64,000 bases of DNA from NCBI RefSeq assembly GCF_900110245.1, contig NZ_FOCZ01000016.1:1-64000 (forward strand). The letters are read 5' to 3'. Below, piece by piece: positions 35,855 to 44,734 of this stretch. The notes beneath the pieces were generated by a model. It saw only the letters and a list, made by a program, of their open reading frames with translations, had not been told where the DNA came from and did no database searches. This stretch comes from Niastella yeongjuensis (GTDB lineage: Bacteria; Bacteroidota; Bacteroidia; Chitinophagales; Chitinophagaceae). The position numbers and the translations under genes are program-made. Numbering within the stretch: the stretch's first letter is position 1; each line of letters begins with the position of its first letter.

Positions 35855-37309
35855 TCATTCTACCTTTGACTTGTCAGAGACTCTTCCATCGCGCCACCAC
35901 ATTTTTATGCTTGAAAATTTTCCCTGGTTGTCTTTTACGAACTCCACCTGTACATTTTCATCGAGTATAAACCTGTTGCCCGAAATAAAAGTTAATTTAA
36001 ATACCCGGTTGCCCACCTCTGCATTTCTGCAATACAGCCCTGACTGGTTTACATAGAAAACCAGTCCACCCTGGTAAGTACCGGTATAAGAAGACAAAGA
36101 GGCGGAGTCTTTAATAACTTCCGTTTGGTTGGCAAGCATTTCATTTATTTCCCATTGAGCGCTTCTTTTGTCTACATCGGAAGATGCTTTGTTCAGGCGT
36201 TCGGTTAATATCGCCAGTCGTGCAGCTTCAATGGCTTTATTTGCGGCTACAGGTATATCTGGTACAACTCCGGTGCCTTCCCAATCGGTATGCGTATAGG
36301 GATTGAGGGAACGCGCAAATGGAATAAAAGCTATAAATCCCTGTCCTAAGGAAAATGGTCTTGCAGGATGAGCGCCACCCCCGGTTCTCTCGCCTACAAT
36401 GATGGCTCGTTTTACACTTTGCATTCCGTAAGTGAAATCTTCTGCTGCAGAATAGGTACGTCTGCTGGTAAGAATATAAATGGGCATTTTTAGAATGAGG
36501 CCATCTGCTTTTGCAGGATCGGTCCAATGCTCGTCTGTTTTACCCTCAAGGCGGTTTACTATATCATTGAGATGGGTTTTCTCGGGGAAAAAATAACTCT
36601 CAATCTGGGTCACCATCTGAGGGCTTCCGCCTGAATTACTACGCATGTCTATGATCAGCCCTTTAGTATTTGAGAGGAAGCGGAAAGCCGCCGTGATTGT
36701 GGGCCTGGCTTCATTTACAAAGCCGGAAAACCCATTGAATAACAAATAGCCAATATTGCCTTCGAGTATTTTGATCTCGCGAAAAGTGAAATTATCTTCA
36801 AGGCTACGTACTAAATTCATAGAATCGCCCTGTTTTTGGCGGGCAGCCCGTCCTACTGTATCTGACTGTTCTCTGTCAAAACGGGGATCAAATATAATGC
36901 GGAAGTGGCCATCGCGATGCGCCTTTTGTAGATCCTGCTGCAGTTGTATTGCCAGTGTTTGTGGATCGCTAATGGCTGCATATGCCCCTTTTTTAAATTC
37001 CGCTTCCACGTACCTGATCATCTTCGCGGCCGTATCGGGGTAAATATAATTGCGGTACAACGACTGCTGCAGGCTATCGATCAACAAACGGGTAACTGCA
37101 GGTGTCACCCGTATGGATGATTCCTGCCGACTGTCCTGTGCCTGGCAGATAGAAGGGCTTGCAAATATCCAAACACAAATCAAACAGATAGCTATGAGCG
37201 TTTTTTTCAAATCATAATAGTTCCGAAGCTGTTGGTCCAGTTCGATTACTGGCAACGGTAATGAGCTGAACGAAATGATTGCTGGTGTTTGGCGCTTGTT
37301 ATTCTTCAT
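35855..37309 (-). CDS. S41 family peptidase (C-terminal-processing/IRBP-like)
   Basis: 484 aa as read from ATG 37309. The hydrophobic export segment (TLIAICLICVWIFASPSICQA) only begins near residue 37, so a TTG at 37210 may be the real start. The protease domain has GLIIDMRSNSGGSPQMV, ILTSRRTYSAAEDFTYGM with the likely Ser nucleophile in TYSAAE, and VGERTGGGAHPARPF. A C-terminal beta domain (SLSSYTGTYQGGLVFYV) resembles the DUF3471-type repeats also seen in the linked BlaR1 protein. It is divergent from blaI, and BlaI-type operators lie between the starts, so it is probably repressed by BlaI. Confidence 0.88.
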   Translation of the reverse strand: MKNNKRQTPAIISFSSLPLPVIELDQQLRNYYDLKKTLIAICLICVWIFASPSICQAQDSRQESSIRVTPAVTRLLIDSLQQSLYRNYIYPDTAAKMIRYVEAEFKKGAYAAISDPQTLAIQLQQDLQKAHRDGHFRIIFDPRFDREQSDTVGRAARQKQGDSMNLVRSLEDNFTFREIKILEGNIGYLLFNGFSGFVNEARPTITAAFRFLSNTKGLIIDMRSNSGGSPQMVTQIESYFFPEKTHLNDIVNRLEGKTDEHWTDPAKADGLILKMPIYILTSRRTYSAAEDFTYGMQSVKRAIIVGERTGGGAHPARPFSLGQGFIAFIPFARSLNPYTHTDWEGTGVVPDIPVAANKAIEAARLAILTERLNKASSDVDKRSAQWEINEMLANQTEVIKDSASLSSYTGTYQGGLVFYVNQSGLYCRNAEVGNRVFKLTFISGNRFILDENVQVEFVKDNQGKFSSIKMWWRDGRVSDKSKVE

Positions 37310-37329
37310 ACAGGATTTTTTTTGTTAAA

Positions 37330-37363
37330 ACTACAAATGTAGTTTCTGAATTACAAAAATAGT
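37330..37363. promoter_or_regulatory. Tandem BlaI/MecI-type operators
   Basis: ACTACAAATGTAGT (37330-37343) contains the BlaI core TACAnnTGTA as a perfect palindrome. ATTACAAAAATAGT (37350-37363) matches it at 11 of 14 positions, exactly 20 bp away, so two dimers would bind on one face of the DNA. The sites lie between divergent S41 peptidase and blaI genes. Confidence 0.75.
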
Positions 37364-37377
37364 TTTAGTTTAGCGGT

Positions 37378-37743
37378 ATGAAAAAACGTCTCAGCGAGAA
37401 AGAGGAAGCTCTCATGCAGGTCATCTGGCGGCTTGAAAAAGCTTTTGCCAGGGATGTGCGTGAGGCCCTGCCCGATCCCAAGCCACATATCAATACTGTG
37501 GCAACGACAATGCGCAGACTGGCAGACAAAGGATTTCTTATTTATGAAGATTTTGGTACCACCTATCGTTATTCGGCTGCTATTTCCCAAAAAGACTATA
37601 CGAATAAGTTTGTGAAGCCCTTACTGACTCGTCTTTTTGGTAATTCCATGAAGAATGCCGTGGCATTCTTTGCCGAGCAGGAAGAGGTGTCGGTGCAGGA
37701 GTTGAAGGAAATCATCAAAATGATAGAGAAAAAAAGGAAATAA
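37378..37743 (+). CDS. BlaI/MecI/CopY family repressor
   Basis: 121 aa. LSEKEEALMQVIWRLEKAFARDVREALPDPKPHINTVATTMRRLADKGFL is the winged-helix domain, with the usual 'TVxTxmxRLxxKGxl' recognition helix. The C-terminal helix (EVSVQELKEIIKMIEKKR) is the dimer segment that BlaR1-type proteases target. The BlaR1-like gene starts 10 bp after its stop, and operators of the expected sequence precede it. In Bacteroidota such pairs often control other targets than beta-lactamase; here the divergent S41 peptidase is the candidate. Confidence 0.93.
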   Translation: MKKRLSEKEEALMQVIWRLEKAFARDVREALPDPKPHINTVATTMRRLADKGFLIYEDFGTTYRYSAAISQKDYTNKFVKPLLTRLFGNSMKNAVAFFAEQEEVSVQELKEIIKMIEKKRK

Positions 37744-37753
37744 ATTCCATTGT

Positions 37754-39571
37754 ATGTCGACTGTCCTATTGTATTTGCTGAAAGCGAACCTGGTCATCAG
37801 TATCTTCTTCCTGGCCTATTACTGCCTGTTGAGAACGGAAAAATTTTTCAGGTTGAACAGGATTGTTCTTTTGAGCGCTATTGGCCTGGCGTTCCTGCTG
37901 CCCTTGTTGCCGTCTATAGAAAATGCTACTGAAAGCCGGCTGGTGCAAAGTATATCGGGTTTGAGTCCTTTAAGTTATTGGGAACAGCCATTCAGCAAAA
38001 CCCAGGACAGCGCCGCGGTAAGCACACCAGCACAAGCTCCATTGTCTGTCAAGACTAAGAATAATATATTCTCAATATCCCAGGTTGTAGATCTTCTTGA
38101 GTGGGTATATTATTTAGTAGTTGTCGTGCTGCTGTTACGTTTGCTTTTTCAAATACAACAAGTCGGTAGTATAATCGGTAGAAGCCGGCGCAAAAAAAAG
38201 AACGGCATTGTTTACTGCTATCATGAACAGGATCTGCCAGTGTTTTCATTCTTTCATTACCTGGTAATGAACAGGGAGCAATATTCACGGGCAGAGGCTG
38301 ACCAGATCATTGCTCATGAGCAGGTGCACATACGGCAGGTACACAATTTTGATCTATTGCTGGTAGAGGTCATGCATGCATTGTTCTGGATCAATCCCCT
38401 GTTCATTGGTTTCAAACGAACCGTGAAGCTTAACCTGGAATTTATTGCTGACAAGGCGGTGCTCGACAGCGGAGCCGACCCCGTCTCCTATCAATACAGC
38501 ATGCTGCGTTGTCTGCGACCGTCCGGGTTACCACTGGTTAATTTGTTCGCTTCCTCGAAGATCAAAACACGCATTCATATGATGAACAAAAAAAAATCTC
38601 CTGTCCGTAATTTATATAAATATACACTGGTGCTTCCTTTACTGGCCGGGTCATATTTTATTGTCAATCCCTTAAAGGCGCGATCTACGCCTTTGATCAG
38701 CCACCAGGAAGCCCCACTTCCCGCCCGTCAGGAACTGAAAGCGTTTGAAGGATATTATCAGTCTGATTTCAATAAGGATAGCCATATTCAGATCCGGGCT
38801 TCAGGTGATCAGTTAATTCTTAAACAACAATGGGATGAAAGAGAGATTGTCTTCAATCAACAGTCAGCACTCGAATTTTCCACCCCGGATAAAAAATTTC
38901 CCCTTAAATTTTTCAAAAATGATCAGGGTGCTGTTGTGCAGGTATTGGCCTTCAACAGAGATCATTGGAATAAAGTGACAAATTATGCACCGCCAAAATA
39001 CATCCATCTTCAACCGGAGGCTTTGAAACTTTTTGAAGGGTATTACCAGAATAAAAGAGATGATGGTAAGATGATGTATCTCCAGATCGAATCCATTCCC
39101 GACGGGCTTTTATTCCGCGAGGGTTGGGATGGAAGGGAGATAAAGTTTAGTCCGAAATCAGCTACAGAGTTCCTTGGTCGTAATGGAACTTTTTCCCTTG
39201 AGTTCACTAAAGATGACAATGGTAATGTTACCCAGATGCTGGCATTTCACCGCGACCTGTGGAAAAAGTTGCAGGATCCCTCTGCTGCCGTAATTAAAAG
39301 GGAGATTAAGCTGGAACCTGCGCAACTGAAGGCCCTGGAAGGCGAATATCAAATGCAGGACGGCAATAAGATCGGCATTAAAGCCGAAAGTGAAGGCCTC
39401 GTGCTCAAACAGCTGTGGGATAATGAGGTGATCTACCTGGTGCCTTTTTCATCTACCGGGTTCTTTAGTAAGGAAAGGAGCATGGCACTTGTTTTTAAGA
39501 CAGAGAAAAACGGAGTCGCAACAGAATTCATGGTAGACGAAAAGGATCGCTGGACGAAAATTAAAGAATGA
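37754..39571 (+). CDS. BlaR1-like M56 membrane metallopeptidase with three C-terminal repeats
   Basis: 605 aa. Several N-terminal membrane helices (VISIFFLAYYCLL, IVLLSAIGLAFLLPLLPSI, VVDLLEWVYYLVVVVLLLRLLF) precede the cytosolic zinc-protease site IIAHEQVHIRQVHN (HExxH) and a later helix (YTLVLPLLAGSYFIV). The outer part is not a penicillin-binding domain. It holds three copies of a 90-residue beta repeat, each starting 'LKxFEGYYQ' or 'LKALEGEYQ' with a matching 'GLxLKQxWDxxEIxF' core. The signal is therefore probably not a beta-lactam. It should cleave the co-transcribed BlaI when triggered. Confidence 0.88.
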   Translation: MSTVLLYLLKANLVISIFFLAYYCLLRTEKFFRLNRIVLLSAIGLAFLLPLLPSIENATESRLVQSISGLSPLSYWEQPFSKTQDSAAVSTPAQAPLSVKTKNNIFSISQVVDLLEWVYYLVVVVLLLRLLFQIQQVGSIIGRSRRKKKNGIVYCYHEQDLPVFSFFHYLVMNREQYSRAEADQIIAHEQVHIRQVHNFDLLLVEVMHALFWINPLFIGFKRTVKLNLEFIADKAVLDSGADPVSYQYSMLRCLRPSGLPLVNLFASSKIKTRIHMMNKKKSPVRNLYKYTLVLPLLAGSYFIVNPLKARSTPLISHQEAPLPARQELKAFEGYYQSDFNKDSHIQIRASGDQLILKQQWDEREIVFNQQSALEFSTPDKKFPLKFFKNDQGAVVQVLAFNRDHWNKVTNYAPPKYIHLQPEALKLFEGYYQNKRDDGKMMYLQIESIPDGLLFREGWDGREIKFSPKSATEFLGRNGTFSLEFTKDDNGNVTQMLAFHRDLWKKLQDPSAAVIKREIKLEPAQLKALEGEYQMQDGNKIGIKAESEGLVLKQLWDNEVIYLVPFSSTGFFSKERSMALVFKTEKNGVATEFMVDEKDRWTKIKE

Positions 39572-39617
39572 TACATTTGCGGGTTTTTATTACGGCTGTG
39601 CACTTTAGTTAGATATT

Positions 39618-40224
39618 TCATTCGCTTCGGAGGCTTTTCACAGGATTAGCCAGTGCTGCTTTAATAGATTGAAAACTGATAGTTACAAACGCTATTACCA
39701 GTGCTATAATGCCGGCTGCCGCAAATATCCACCAGCTCATATCAGTATGGAAAGCAAAATCAGCTAACCATTCATGCATCCACCATCCGGCTACCTGCTT
39801 TAAATGCATCGTATTGAGAATGTAGCTGTCCAACATACCCCATTGTTAAAATAGCGTCCTTACTGAAGCCTAAATCGGCTTTTTGAATATATTGAGTTTG
39901 GCGGAACACTACAGTAGTGGCTACTATCAGGATAATCGAAATAGAAAACTGCGAAACGACCAGCACCTTACGGAATGACACTCCACCTGAACCGGTTTTT
40001 ATAATACCTTTCAAAACCTTCACCGGTAAAAACGACGACATAAAAATGGCTGGGTAAATACCACTGATGAGTCCTATTATAAACGGCAGCAACAAAATTG
40101 GCACTAAAATTTGCCATTGCTGCGGGCTATCAAAAGCGAGATTGGTGTTTGCAAAATGGTTTATCATTGGCAACAGTAATGCAGTTGCCGCCATGGCCCG
40201 TGAAAGTGCAAACCAGGTAATCAT
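39618..40224 (-). pseudogene. FtsX/MacB-type ABC permease remnant
   Basis: Two minus-strand pieces in different frames. 39772-40224 carries FIIGLISGIYPAIFMSSF, VKVLKGIIKTG, FRKVLVVSQFSISIILIVATTVVF, the join between the two halves of a MacB-like permease. 39618-39836 carries the last membrane helix and the typical end (WWIFAAAGIIALVIAFVTI, AALANPVKSLRSE). Intact proteins are about 800 aa; the N-terminal half and roughly 250 residues of the middle are gone, and the two pieces overlap out of frame. Confidence 0.8.
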
Positions 40225-40379
40225 TACTGCATTAATTATATACTATACTTATCACGAAACAGGTTTAAATAGTATGCCTAATTAATAAGATGTTGATTAT
40301 TAATATATTAATAAGGATATATTACTTCACACGTAACAAAAATGAACAATTGGTGTCCGTTTTTGACACGAAATGAAAA

Positions 40380-40415
40380 CGCCTTGAAATCTTATTAGAT
40401 AAGAGTTTCAAGGCG
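40380..40415 (-). terminator. Strong hairpin terminator after msrB
   Basis: CGCCTTGAAA (40380-40389) pairs with TTTCAAGGCG (40406-40415), and the inside (TCTTAT/ATAAGA) extends the stem. On the minus strand it runs into a T-rich tract, ending the msrB operon. Confidence 0.75.
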
Positions 40416-40432
40416 TTTAGATTGTTTCCTTC

Positions 40433-40888
40433 CTATTTTACTTCATCTACAATGACTTTTTCCAGGGAAAGTGCATTTATACAATACCTAAGTCCACCAG
40501 GCCTGGGGCCGTCTTGAAAAACGTGTCCCAAATGTGCATCACACGTATTACAGAGCGCTTCAATACGTTGCATGCCAAAAGAGGTATCCTTATGGTAAGC
40601 GACGGCATTTTCCTTTATTGGTTGTGTGAAAGAGGGCCATCCTGTTCCACTTTCAAACTTCGATTCAGCATCAAAAAGTTCCGTCCCACAGCAAATACAA
40701 GCATATCTTCCTGGTTCGAAATAAGAGCAAAGTTCAGAGCTGAATGCACGCTCTGTACCCTTAAGCCGGGTAATATTGAACTGCTCCGGTGTCAGGATTT
40801 CTTTCCACTCTTCCGGTGTTTTTTCTACTCGTTTATCAGGAACAGGATTGTTATTAGATAACCTTATGATATCTGGCCATTTTAGCAT
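40433..40888 (-). CDS. msrB: Peptide-methionine (R)-S-oxide reductase MsrB
   Basis: 151 aa. Two CxxC pairs bind the structural zinc (CICC and CNTC). GTGWPSF and HLGHVF are signature segments, and the catalytic Cys lies in LRYCINALSL. It reduces methionine-R-sulfoxide in proteins, using thioredoxin. A resolving Cys is probably the one in CSYFEPGRYACICC. No signal peptide, so it is cytosolic. It is 18 bp downstream of the Gre-like gene on the same strand and a terminator follows. Confidence 0.95.
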   Translation of the reverse strand: MLKWPDIIRLSNNNPVPDKRVEKTPEEWKEILTPEQFNITRLKGTERAFSSELCSYFEPGRYACICCGTELFDAESKFESGTGWPSFTQPIKENAVAYHKDTSFGMQRIEALCNTCDAHLGHVFQDGPRPGGLRYCINALSLEKVIVDEVK

Positions 40889-40905
40889 CGTTATATTTTT
40901 AAGGG

Positions 40906-41349
40906 CTAAAAAATAGATTCAATCATAAACGTCTTGTCGTTGAAAACGAAGGAATCGTTTTGCTTCTTATCCATTAGTACCTGGTAAAAGGGTGCATCAG
41001 CTGACATGGCAATAAAATGCTTTTCCTCAAAGTCAAATTGGCATGCAGGTATTCCAATAATATAATACTGGCCGTTGACCAGTGCTACTGCTCCCATTGT
41101 AACTGAAGTTTTGTGCCCAAAATCCAAATCACGGAGCATTTTAATTTCGTGCTCGCGCTGATGAATTTGCCTTTCCAAAGCTTGCAAATATTCTTCTGTC
41201 TCCTCTCTGTGTGAGCTATCGCCAGCGTCACGGACTTCATCAAGATTCAGATTTCCGCCGCTTTGATAACTTGCATATTCATCCCTCAATTGTTGGAGCA
41301 TTTCCTGATGCGCTTTTATCAGTGTCGTTTTTAAAGCAACCTTATCCAT
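40906..41349 (-). CDS. GreA/GreB-like C-terminal-domain protein
   Basis: 147 aa. The N-terminal 70 residues form a helical, coiled-coil-like region (LIKAHQEMLQQLRDEYASYQ, EYLQALERQIHQREHEIKML). The C-terminal part is a beta-rich FKBP-like domain of the Gre type (SVTMGAVALVNGQYYIIGIP, APFYQVLMDKK). Bacteroidota proteins like this are often mislabelled as ketoacyl-ACP synthases. It probably binds RNA polymerase; the acidic tip that stimulates transcript cleavage is not clearly present. Confidence 0.7.
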   Translation of the reverse strand: MDKVALKTTLIKAHQEMLQQLRDEYASYQSGGNLNLDEVRDAGDSSHREETEEYLQALERQIHQREHEIKMLRDLDFGHKTSVTMGAVALVNGQYYIIGIPACQFDFEEKHFIAMSADAPFYQVLMDKKQNDSFVFNDKTFMIESIF

Positions 41350-41408
41350 TTATGATTTTTAATTTTCAATACCGTCCAAACAATGAACATTGATTTCTGC
41401 ATTTTTGT

Positions 41409-41765
41409 TTACCATCCTTTGAAATATTGCTCTTCAACGATTTGGCCATTTTCCCATAATGAACGGATTATTTCGTGCCAATCTATTTTAGTTCCATCCT
41501 TCATCTCAAAACTAAAAATGTATTCAGAAAAGGAGACGTTTTGATACGACGCAGATCGGCGAAGTGCAATTTCATTCACTTTTTGAATGGATCCTACAAA
41601 GTCATTTAGTTTCTTCATAGTCGATTCTTTTCCTTCTGTCACAGTGCCATCAAAGTCAATGGTTTTGATGTTTGACGCGAAATACTTTTGCGCGGCGTCA
41701 ATTATTTGCCCATCTGTTATCATTTTATTCTTGCCGTTTGATAGGTCCTGAAGATTCATTTCCAT
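41409..41765 (-). CDS. SnoaL/NTF2-like protein
   Basis: 118 aa, with DGQIIDAAQKYFASNIKTIDFDGTVTEGKESTMKKLNDF and a late WHEIIRSLWENGQIVEEQYF strand pair, the layout of the cone-shaped NTF2-like fold. No signal peptide. Such proteins are ligand-binding or isomerase-like; no active-site residues can be assigned. It may be co-transcribed with the two genes downstream on the same strand (60 bp gap). Confidence 0.7.
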   Translation of the reverse strand: MEMNLQDLSNGKNKMITDGQIIDAAQKYFASNIKTIDFDGTVTEGKESTMKKLNDFVGSIQKVNEIALRRSASYQNVSFSEYIFSFEMKDGTKIDWHEIIRSLWENGQIVEEQYFKGW

Positions 41766-41911
41766 TTCTTTATTTTTATAAGTGTAAATTGTTGAATACT
41801 CAAGTTATGCACTCTGACAGTAAATAAAAGAAGATGGAACAGTTTAGGACTCCCGGATACTAATTTAGGATTTTGAGTCAGCAAGACAATTAACCCACAG
41901 GTTAGGCATAT

Positions 41912-42070
41912 TTAATTTTTAAGTTCTTTAGGTATTAGACAAACCGGTATCGGTTCCATTTTATGTTTATTTGCAGCATTGCGCTTTTTATAAATGCTCA
42001 TCACCATTTCCTGACGATCATTCAAAGGGTAACTTTTATGCGCTTCGTAACCAGAGGGATTTATGGTCAT
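41912..42070 (-). CDS. Small hypothetical protein, 52 aa
   Basis: ATG 42070 to TAA 41912. The sequence begins MTINPSGYEAHKSYPLNDRQ and has an Arg/Lys-rich helix (YKKRNAANKHKM) followed by PIPVCLIPKELKN. The composition looks like real coding sequence, and PIPVCxIP recalls the flexible end of a larger protein, but I cannot name it. It could be a short gene or a C-terminal remnant. Confidence 0.4.
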   Translation of the reverse strand: MTINPSGYEAHKSYPLNDRQEMVMSIYKKRNAANKHKMEPIPVCLIPKELKN

Positions 42071-42132
42071 TTTTTACTTTGATGAACGGGCTTCCCATTG
42101 TAACGATCGGTAAAATGTATTTATGAGCCTAC

Positions 42133-42939
42133 TTATATTTTTTCTGCAATAGTTAAAGACATGGAGAAGTGTTTGTCTATTCTACCCTGAAATGAATTGC
42201 GGATCAACGTTTCGATTGCCTCGTAAAATTCATGTTGCATTTCTTTTGGTGCTGCAAGATGGTTAGAAAATGTATTTAATAATTGTACGAATTGTTTGGC
42301 AGTATAAGTTACGGTAACTGGGAAAAGCTGAAAGTGTACCAACTTGAATAGTTGCTTGTCCAGGTCACTTGCTTTCAATTCTTCATTTTTGGGCAATTTT
42401 GGTTTTTGATGTTTACCGGTAAAGTCATACCGGTCATATATAGGTTGTGAAGCATTGAAAAAGGCATCTCCCTTTTCGTCTGATATATGGTTAGTATGTA
42501 TAATTGCCAGGTGTCCTTTGTTTTTTAATATAGTATGCGATTTTGAAAATTTAATAGCAGGTTCAATCCAGTGAAATGAGGTGGCCGCGAATACCAGGTC
42601 GAATGATTCTGGCGACAATGCTGTTTCTTCAAAAGCACCAGTAATTATCTGAATATTTTTATAGTCATATAATTCCTGCCTCATAACTTCCGCCAAAGAT
42701 GCTCCCAGTTCGATAGCAGTAATATTAAAACCTTTTTGGGCTAATGCCTTTGTTGCTTGTCCGGTGCCGGGACCAATTTCCAGTAATGTTGAATTTTTAT
42801 TTACAGTTGAAACCTCAATTAAAGTAGAAAATAATTCATCCGGATACCGGGGTCTTATTTCATTGTATAATAAAGCTACTTCATTGAAAGTATGCCTAAG
42901 CGAATTGTCAGAGTAGTTATTACTAAGCATTAAGAACAA
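42133..42939 (-). CDS. Class I SAM-dependent methyltransferase
   Basis: 268 aa. LLEIGPGTGQATKALAQKGF is motif I of the Rossmann methyltransferase fold, ITAIELGASLAEVM carries the acidic SAM-ribose contact, and FDLVFAATSFHWIEP is motif IV with the 'SFHW' typical of UbiE/Coq5-like and trans-aconitate-type enzymes. ATG at 42939 or 42930 are both possible. Substrate is not predictable. It stands alone, divergent from the DUF1801 gene. Confidence 0.9.
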   Translation of the reverse strand: MFLMLSNNYSDNSLRHTFNEVALLYNEIRPRYPDELFSTLIEVSTVNKNSTLLEIGPGTGQATKALAQKGFNITAIELGASLAEVMRQELYDYKNIQIITGAFEETALSPESFDLVFAATSFHWIEPAIKFSKSHTILKNKGHLAIIHTNHISDEKGDAFFNASQPIYDRYDFTGKHQKPKLPKNEELKASDLDKQLFKLVHFQLFPVTVTYTAKQFVQLLNTFSNHLAAPKEMQHEFYEAIETLIRNSFQGRIDKHFSMSLTIAEKI

Positions 42940-43063
42940 AGTAAGAAAATACCTTTATAATGACAAAGGCTTATTTGGAAAAATGCTAATTTTAAGCTTA
43001 TACAGGTGTTTGGCAGTGCCGGTGTCAGGTGATCTTGAGTAAGACAACTAAATATTAAATTAT

Positions 43064-43501
43064 ATGAGCGTGCAAGAAAAAATCAATGAATATATTACCA
43101 ATCAATCTGAACCAAAACGCGGTGATATGCAGGCATTGCACAACCTTATCCTGGAAATAAAACCCACCTGTCAATTGTGGTTCCTGGATGGTAAAAACAG
43201 TGAAAGTAAAACTGTTTCCAATCCTAATATAGGGTATGGGCTTTACACAATAAAATATGCCGATGGAAAAACCAGGGAATTTTATCAAGTTGGTATGAGC
43301 GCCAATACAACCGGAATTTCTGTCTATATAATGGACACCAGGGACAAAACGTATTTAGCTCAAACATATGGAAAACAACTAGGCAAGGCGACGGTGACCG
43401 GGTATTGCATTAAGTTCAAAACGCTGAAAGATATAAATATTGAAACCCTTGAGGCAGCCATACGATATGGGTTTGATACCAAGAATGCAAAAGAGGAGTA
43501 A
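43064..43501 (+). CDS. DUF1801 domain protein
   Basis: 145 aa. The segment GDMQALHNLILEIKPTCQLWF and the later YGLYTIKYADGKTREFYQVGMSANTTGISVYIM form the YdhG-like DUF1801 fold of small alpha/beta proteins. The end (GKATVTGYCIKFKTLKDIN and AAIRYGF) matches too. Function unknown in the family. Monocistronic. Confidence 0.8.
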   Translation: MSVQEKINEYITNQSEPKRGDMQALHNLILEIKPTCQLWFLDGKNSESKTVSNPNIGYGLYTIKYADGKTREFYQVGMSANTTGISVYIMDTRDKTYLAQTYGKQLGKATVTGYCIKFKTLKDINIETLEAAIRYGFDTKNAKEE

Positions 43502-43514
43502 GCAATGGTTAAAA

Positions 43515-43560
43515 TGTGATATACATCACGTAATAACCTCACCGTTTCTTTTCAACTTTG
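43515..43560 (+). promoter_or_regulatory. Crp/Fnr-type box and promoter element
   Basis: TGTGATATACATCACG (43515-43530) is nearly the TGTGA-N6-TCACA palindrome. CAACTTTG (43553-43560) resembles the TAnnTTTG -7 box 22 bp further on. The box centre would lie close to -41.5, a class II activation position, for the gene at 43587. Confidence 0.6.
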
Positions 43561-43586
43561 CATAGTAATAAACTTATCACTAAAAC

Positions 43587-44000
43587 ATGAAATACTTTTT
43601 TCTCATCGCTTTGCTATTCTTTTATGAAGGGAATATCAATTCACAAATAAATACTAAAATGAATAACGCAGGCTCAATAAGCAATAAGGTCACAAATGAC
43701 GGTAAAAAGTTCAGCCTGATTGCCACTATAGAAATACTTCCGGGTTATGAGGCGGCTGTTAAAAAAGCGCTGTTTTCGATGGCTGCTGAAACCCGGAAAG
43801 AATCAGGTGTTGAGTTGTTTCTGATAAATACAAAAAACGATTTGCCCAATACCATTCTGATTTATGAAACCTACCAAAGCGAAGCGGCCTTTGAACTACA
43901 CAAGTCATTACCGCACGCCAGGTCTTTTTTTGAATTTACGAAAGGAAAGATCAAAGACGACAAGATTGACGTTGTGCTATTAACAGCTATCGACAACTGA
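43587..44000 (+). CDS. Exported antibiotic-biosynthesis-monooxygenase-fold (ABM) protein
   Basis: 137 aa with signal peptide (FFLIALLFFYEGNINS). The body FSLIATIEILPGYEAAVKKALFSMAAETRKESGVELFLI, then LIYETYQSEAAFELHKSLPHARSFF, is the ABM dimeric ferredoxin-like fold with the His and Phe positions of quinol monooxygenases such as YgiN. Export to the periplasm is unusual for a YgiN homologue but recurs in this window (61531-61932). A Crp/Fnr-type box precedes it. Confidence 0.8.
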   Translation: MKYFFLIALLFFYEGNINSQINTKMNNAGSISNKVTNDGKKFSLIATIEILPGYEAAVKKALFSMAAETRKESGVELFLINTKNDLPNTILIYETYQSEAAFELHKSLPHARSFFEFTKGKIKDDKIDVVLLTAIDN

Positions 44001-44172
44001 GGATCTGAATCAGGCCCTGTTAAAATAAGCACCAACTGAAACATTCAAATTGATCTACATTAAAAAGTTTATTAGGCAAATTGGTAGGGAAAGAGTTAAT
44101 TGTCTCCTAATCCCGATAAGCCTGATGTGTGAGTTGCTTTTAATATGATTTATAATCCCGCTAACAGCAATT

Positions 44173-44415
44173 TTAATCTAACCGCGCAAATTGGAATGGT
44201 TGGGTAACCTTAAAATTCATTGAACATTCACCGGAATAGTTCTCATTATTCGACAGGCTCAGTTTCCTTACCTTCCCTTTTTCACTAAAGTCTATTTTGT
44301 TGAATTCAACCCAAACAACATTGGGGTTTAATACATTGTCAAAATAATAAACAAGATTCTTTTGGTCTGCGACCGTTCTCCAGCGTGTAGAAGAAATGTT
44401 GGGTTCGGTTGCCTA
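44173..44415 (-). pseudogene. Choloylglycine-hydrolase-like (linear amide C-N hydrolase) C-terminal remnant
   Basis: After an in-frame TAG (44413-44415) the minus strand reads SSTRWRTVADQKNLVYYF, then NPNVVWVEFNKIDFSEKGKVRKL and ends FQFARLD. The 'TxWxtVxDxKNxxYYF...NPNxxWVdl..lDFs' pattern is the C-terminus of the penicillin-V-acylase/bile-salt-hydrolase family. The catalytic N-terminal Cys half is absent. A few related codons (44416-44442) continue upstream of the stop. The rest of 44001-44734 supports no gene. Confidence 0.65.
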
Positions 44416-44734
44416 TGGAAATGTATCGCAGGCCGCATTGCGTGTTTAATGACGTACGTCATTATCCATTGTGACGAGGCTCATTTTCCAGTCTTGTACA
44501 TAGTAGTAATTTGTATAAAATTGATAAAATATGACCCACCTCGCCTCACTTCAAAAGAGTAGATCAAATGGCCTGAAAAGTCCGGCGCGCGTAATACCGA
44601 TTCTCCATGCCGGTAAAAAACAAGGGCAAAACCAGGGACCAAAACATCGGGAAAGATCAACGGTTGAATTCCCTCAATTTAATAATGAGCGAATTTTCAA
44701 ACCTAAGCAACATGATCCTTTGTGATATCATTTT

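Noticed and set aside
44531-44725. 64-codon plus-strand frame
   Set aside because: Basic, low-complexity product with no family likeness, in a gap containing a remnant on the other strand.
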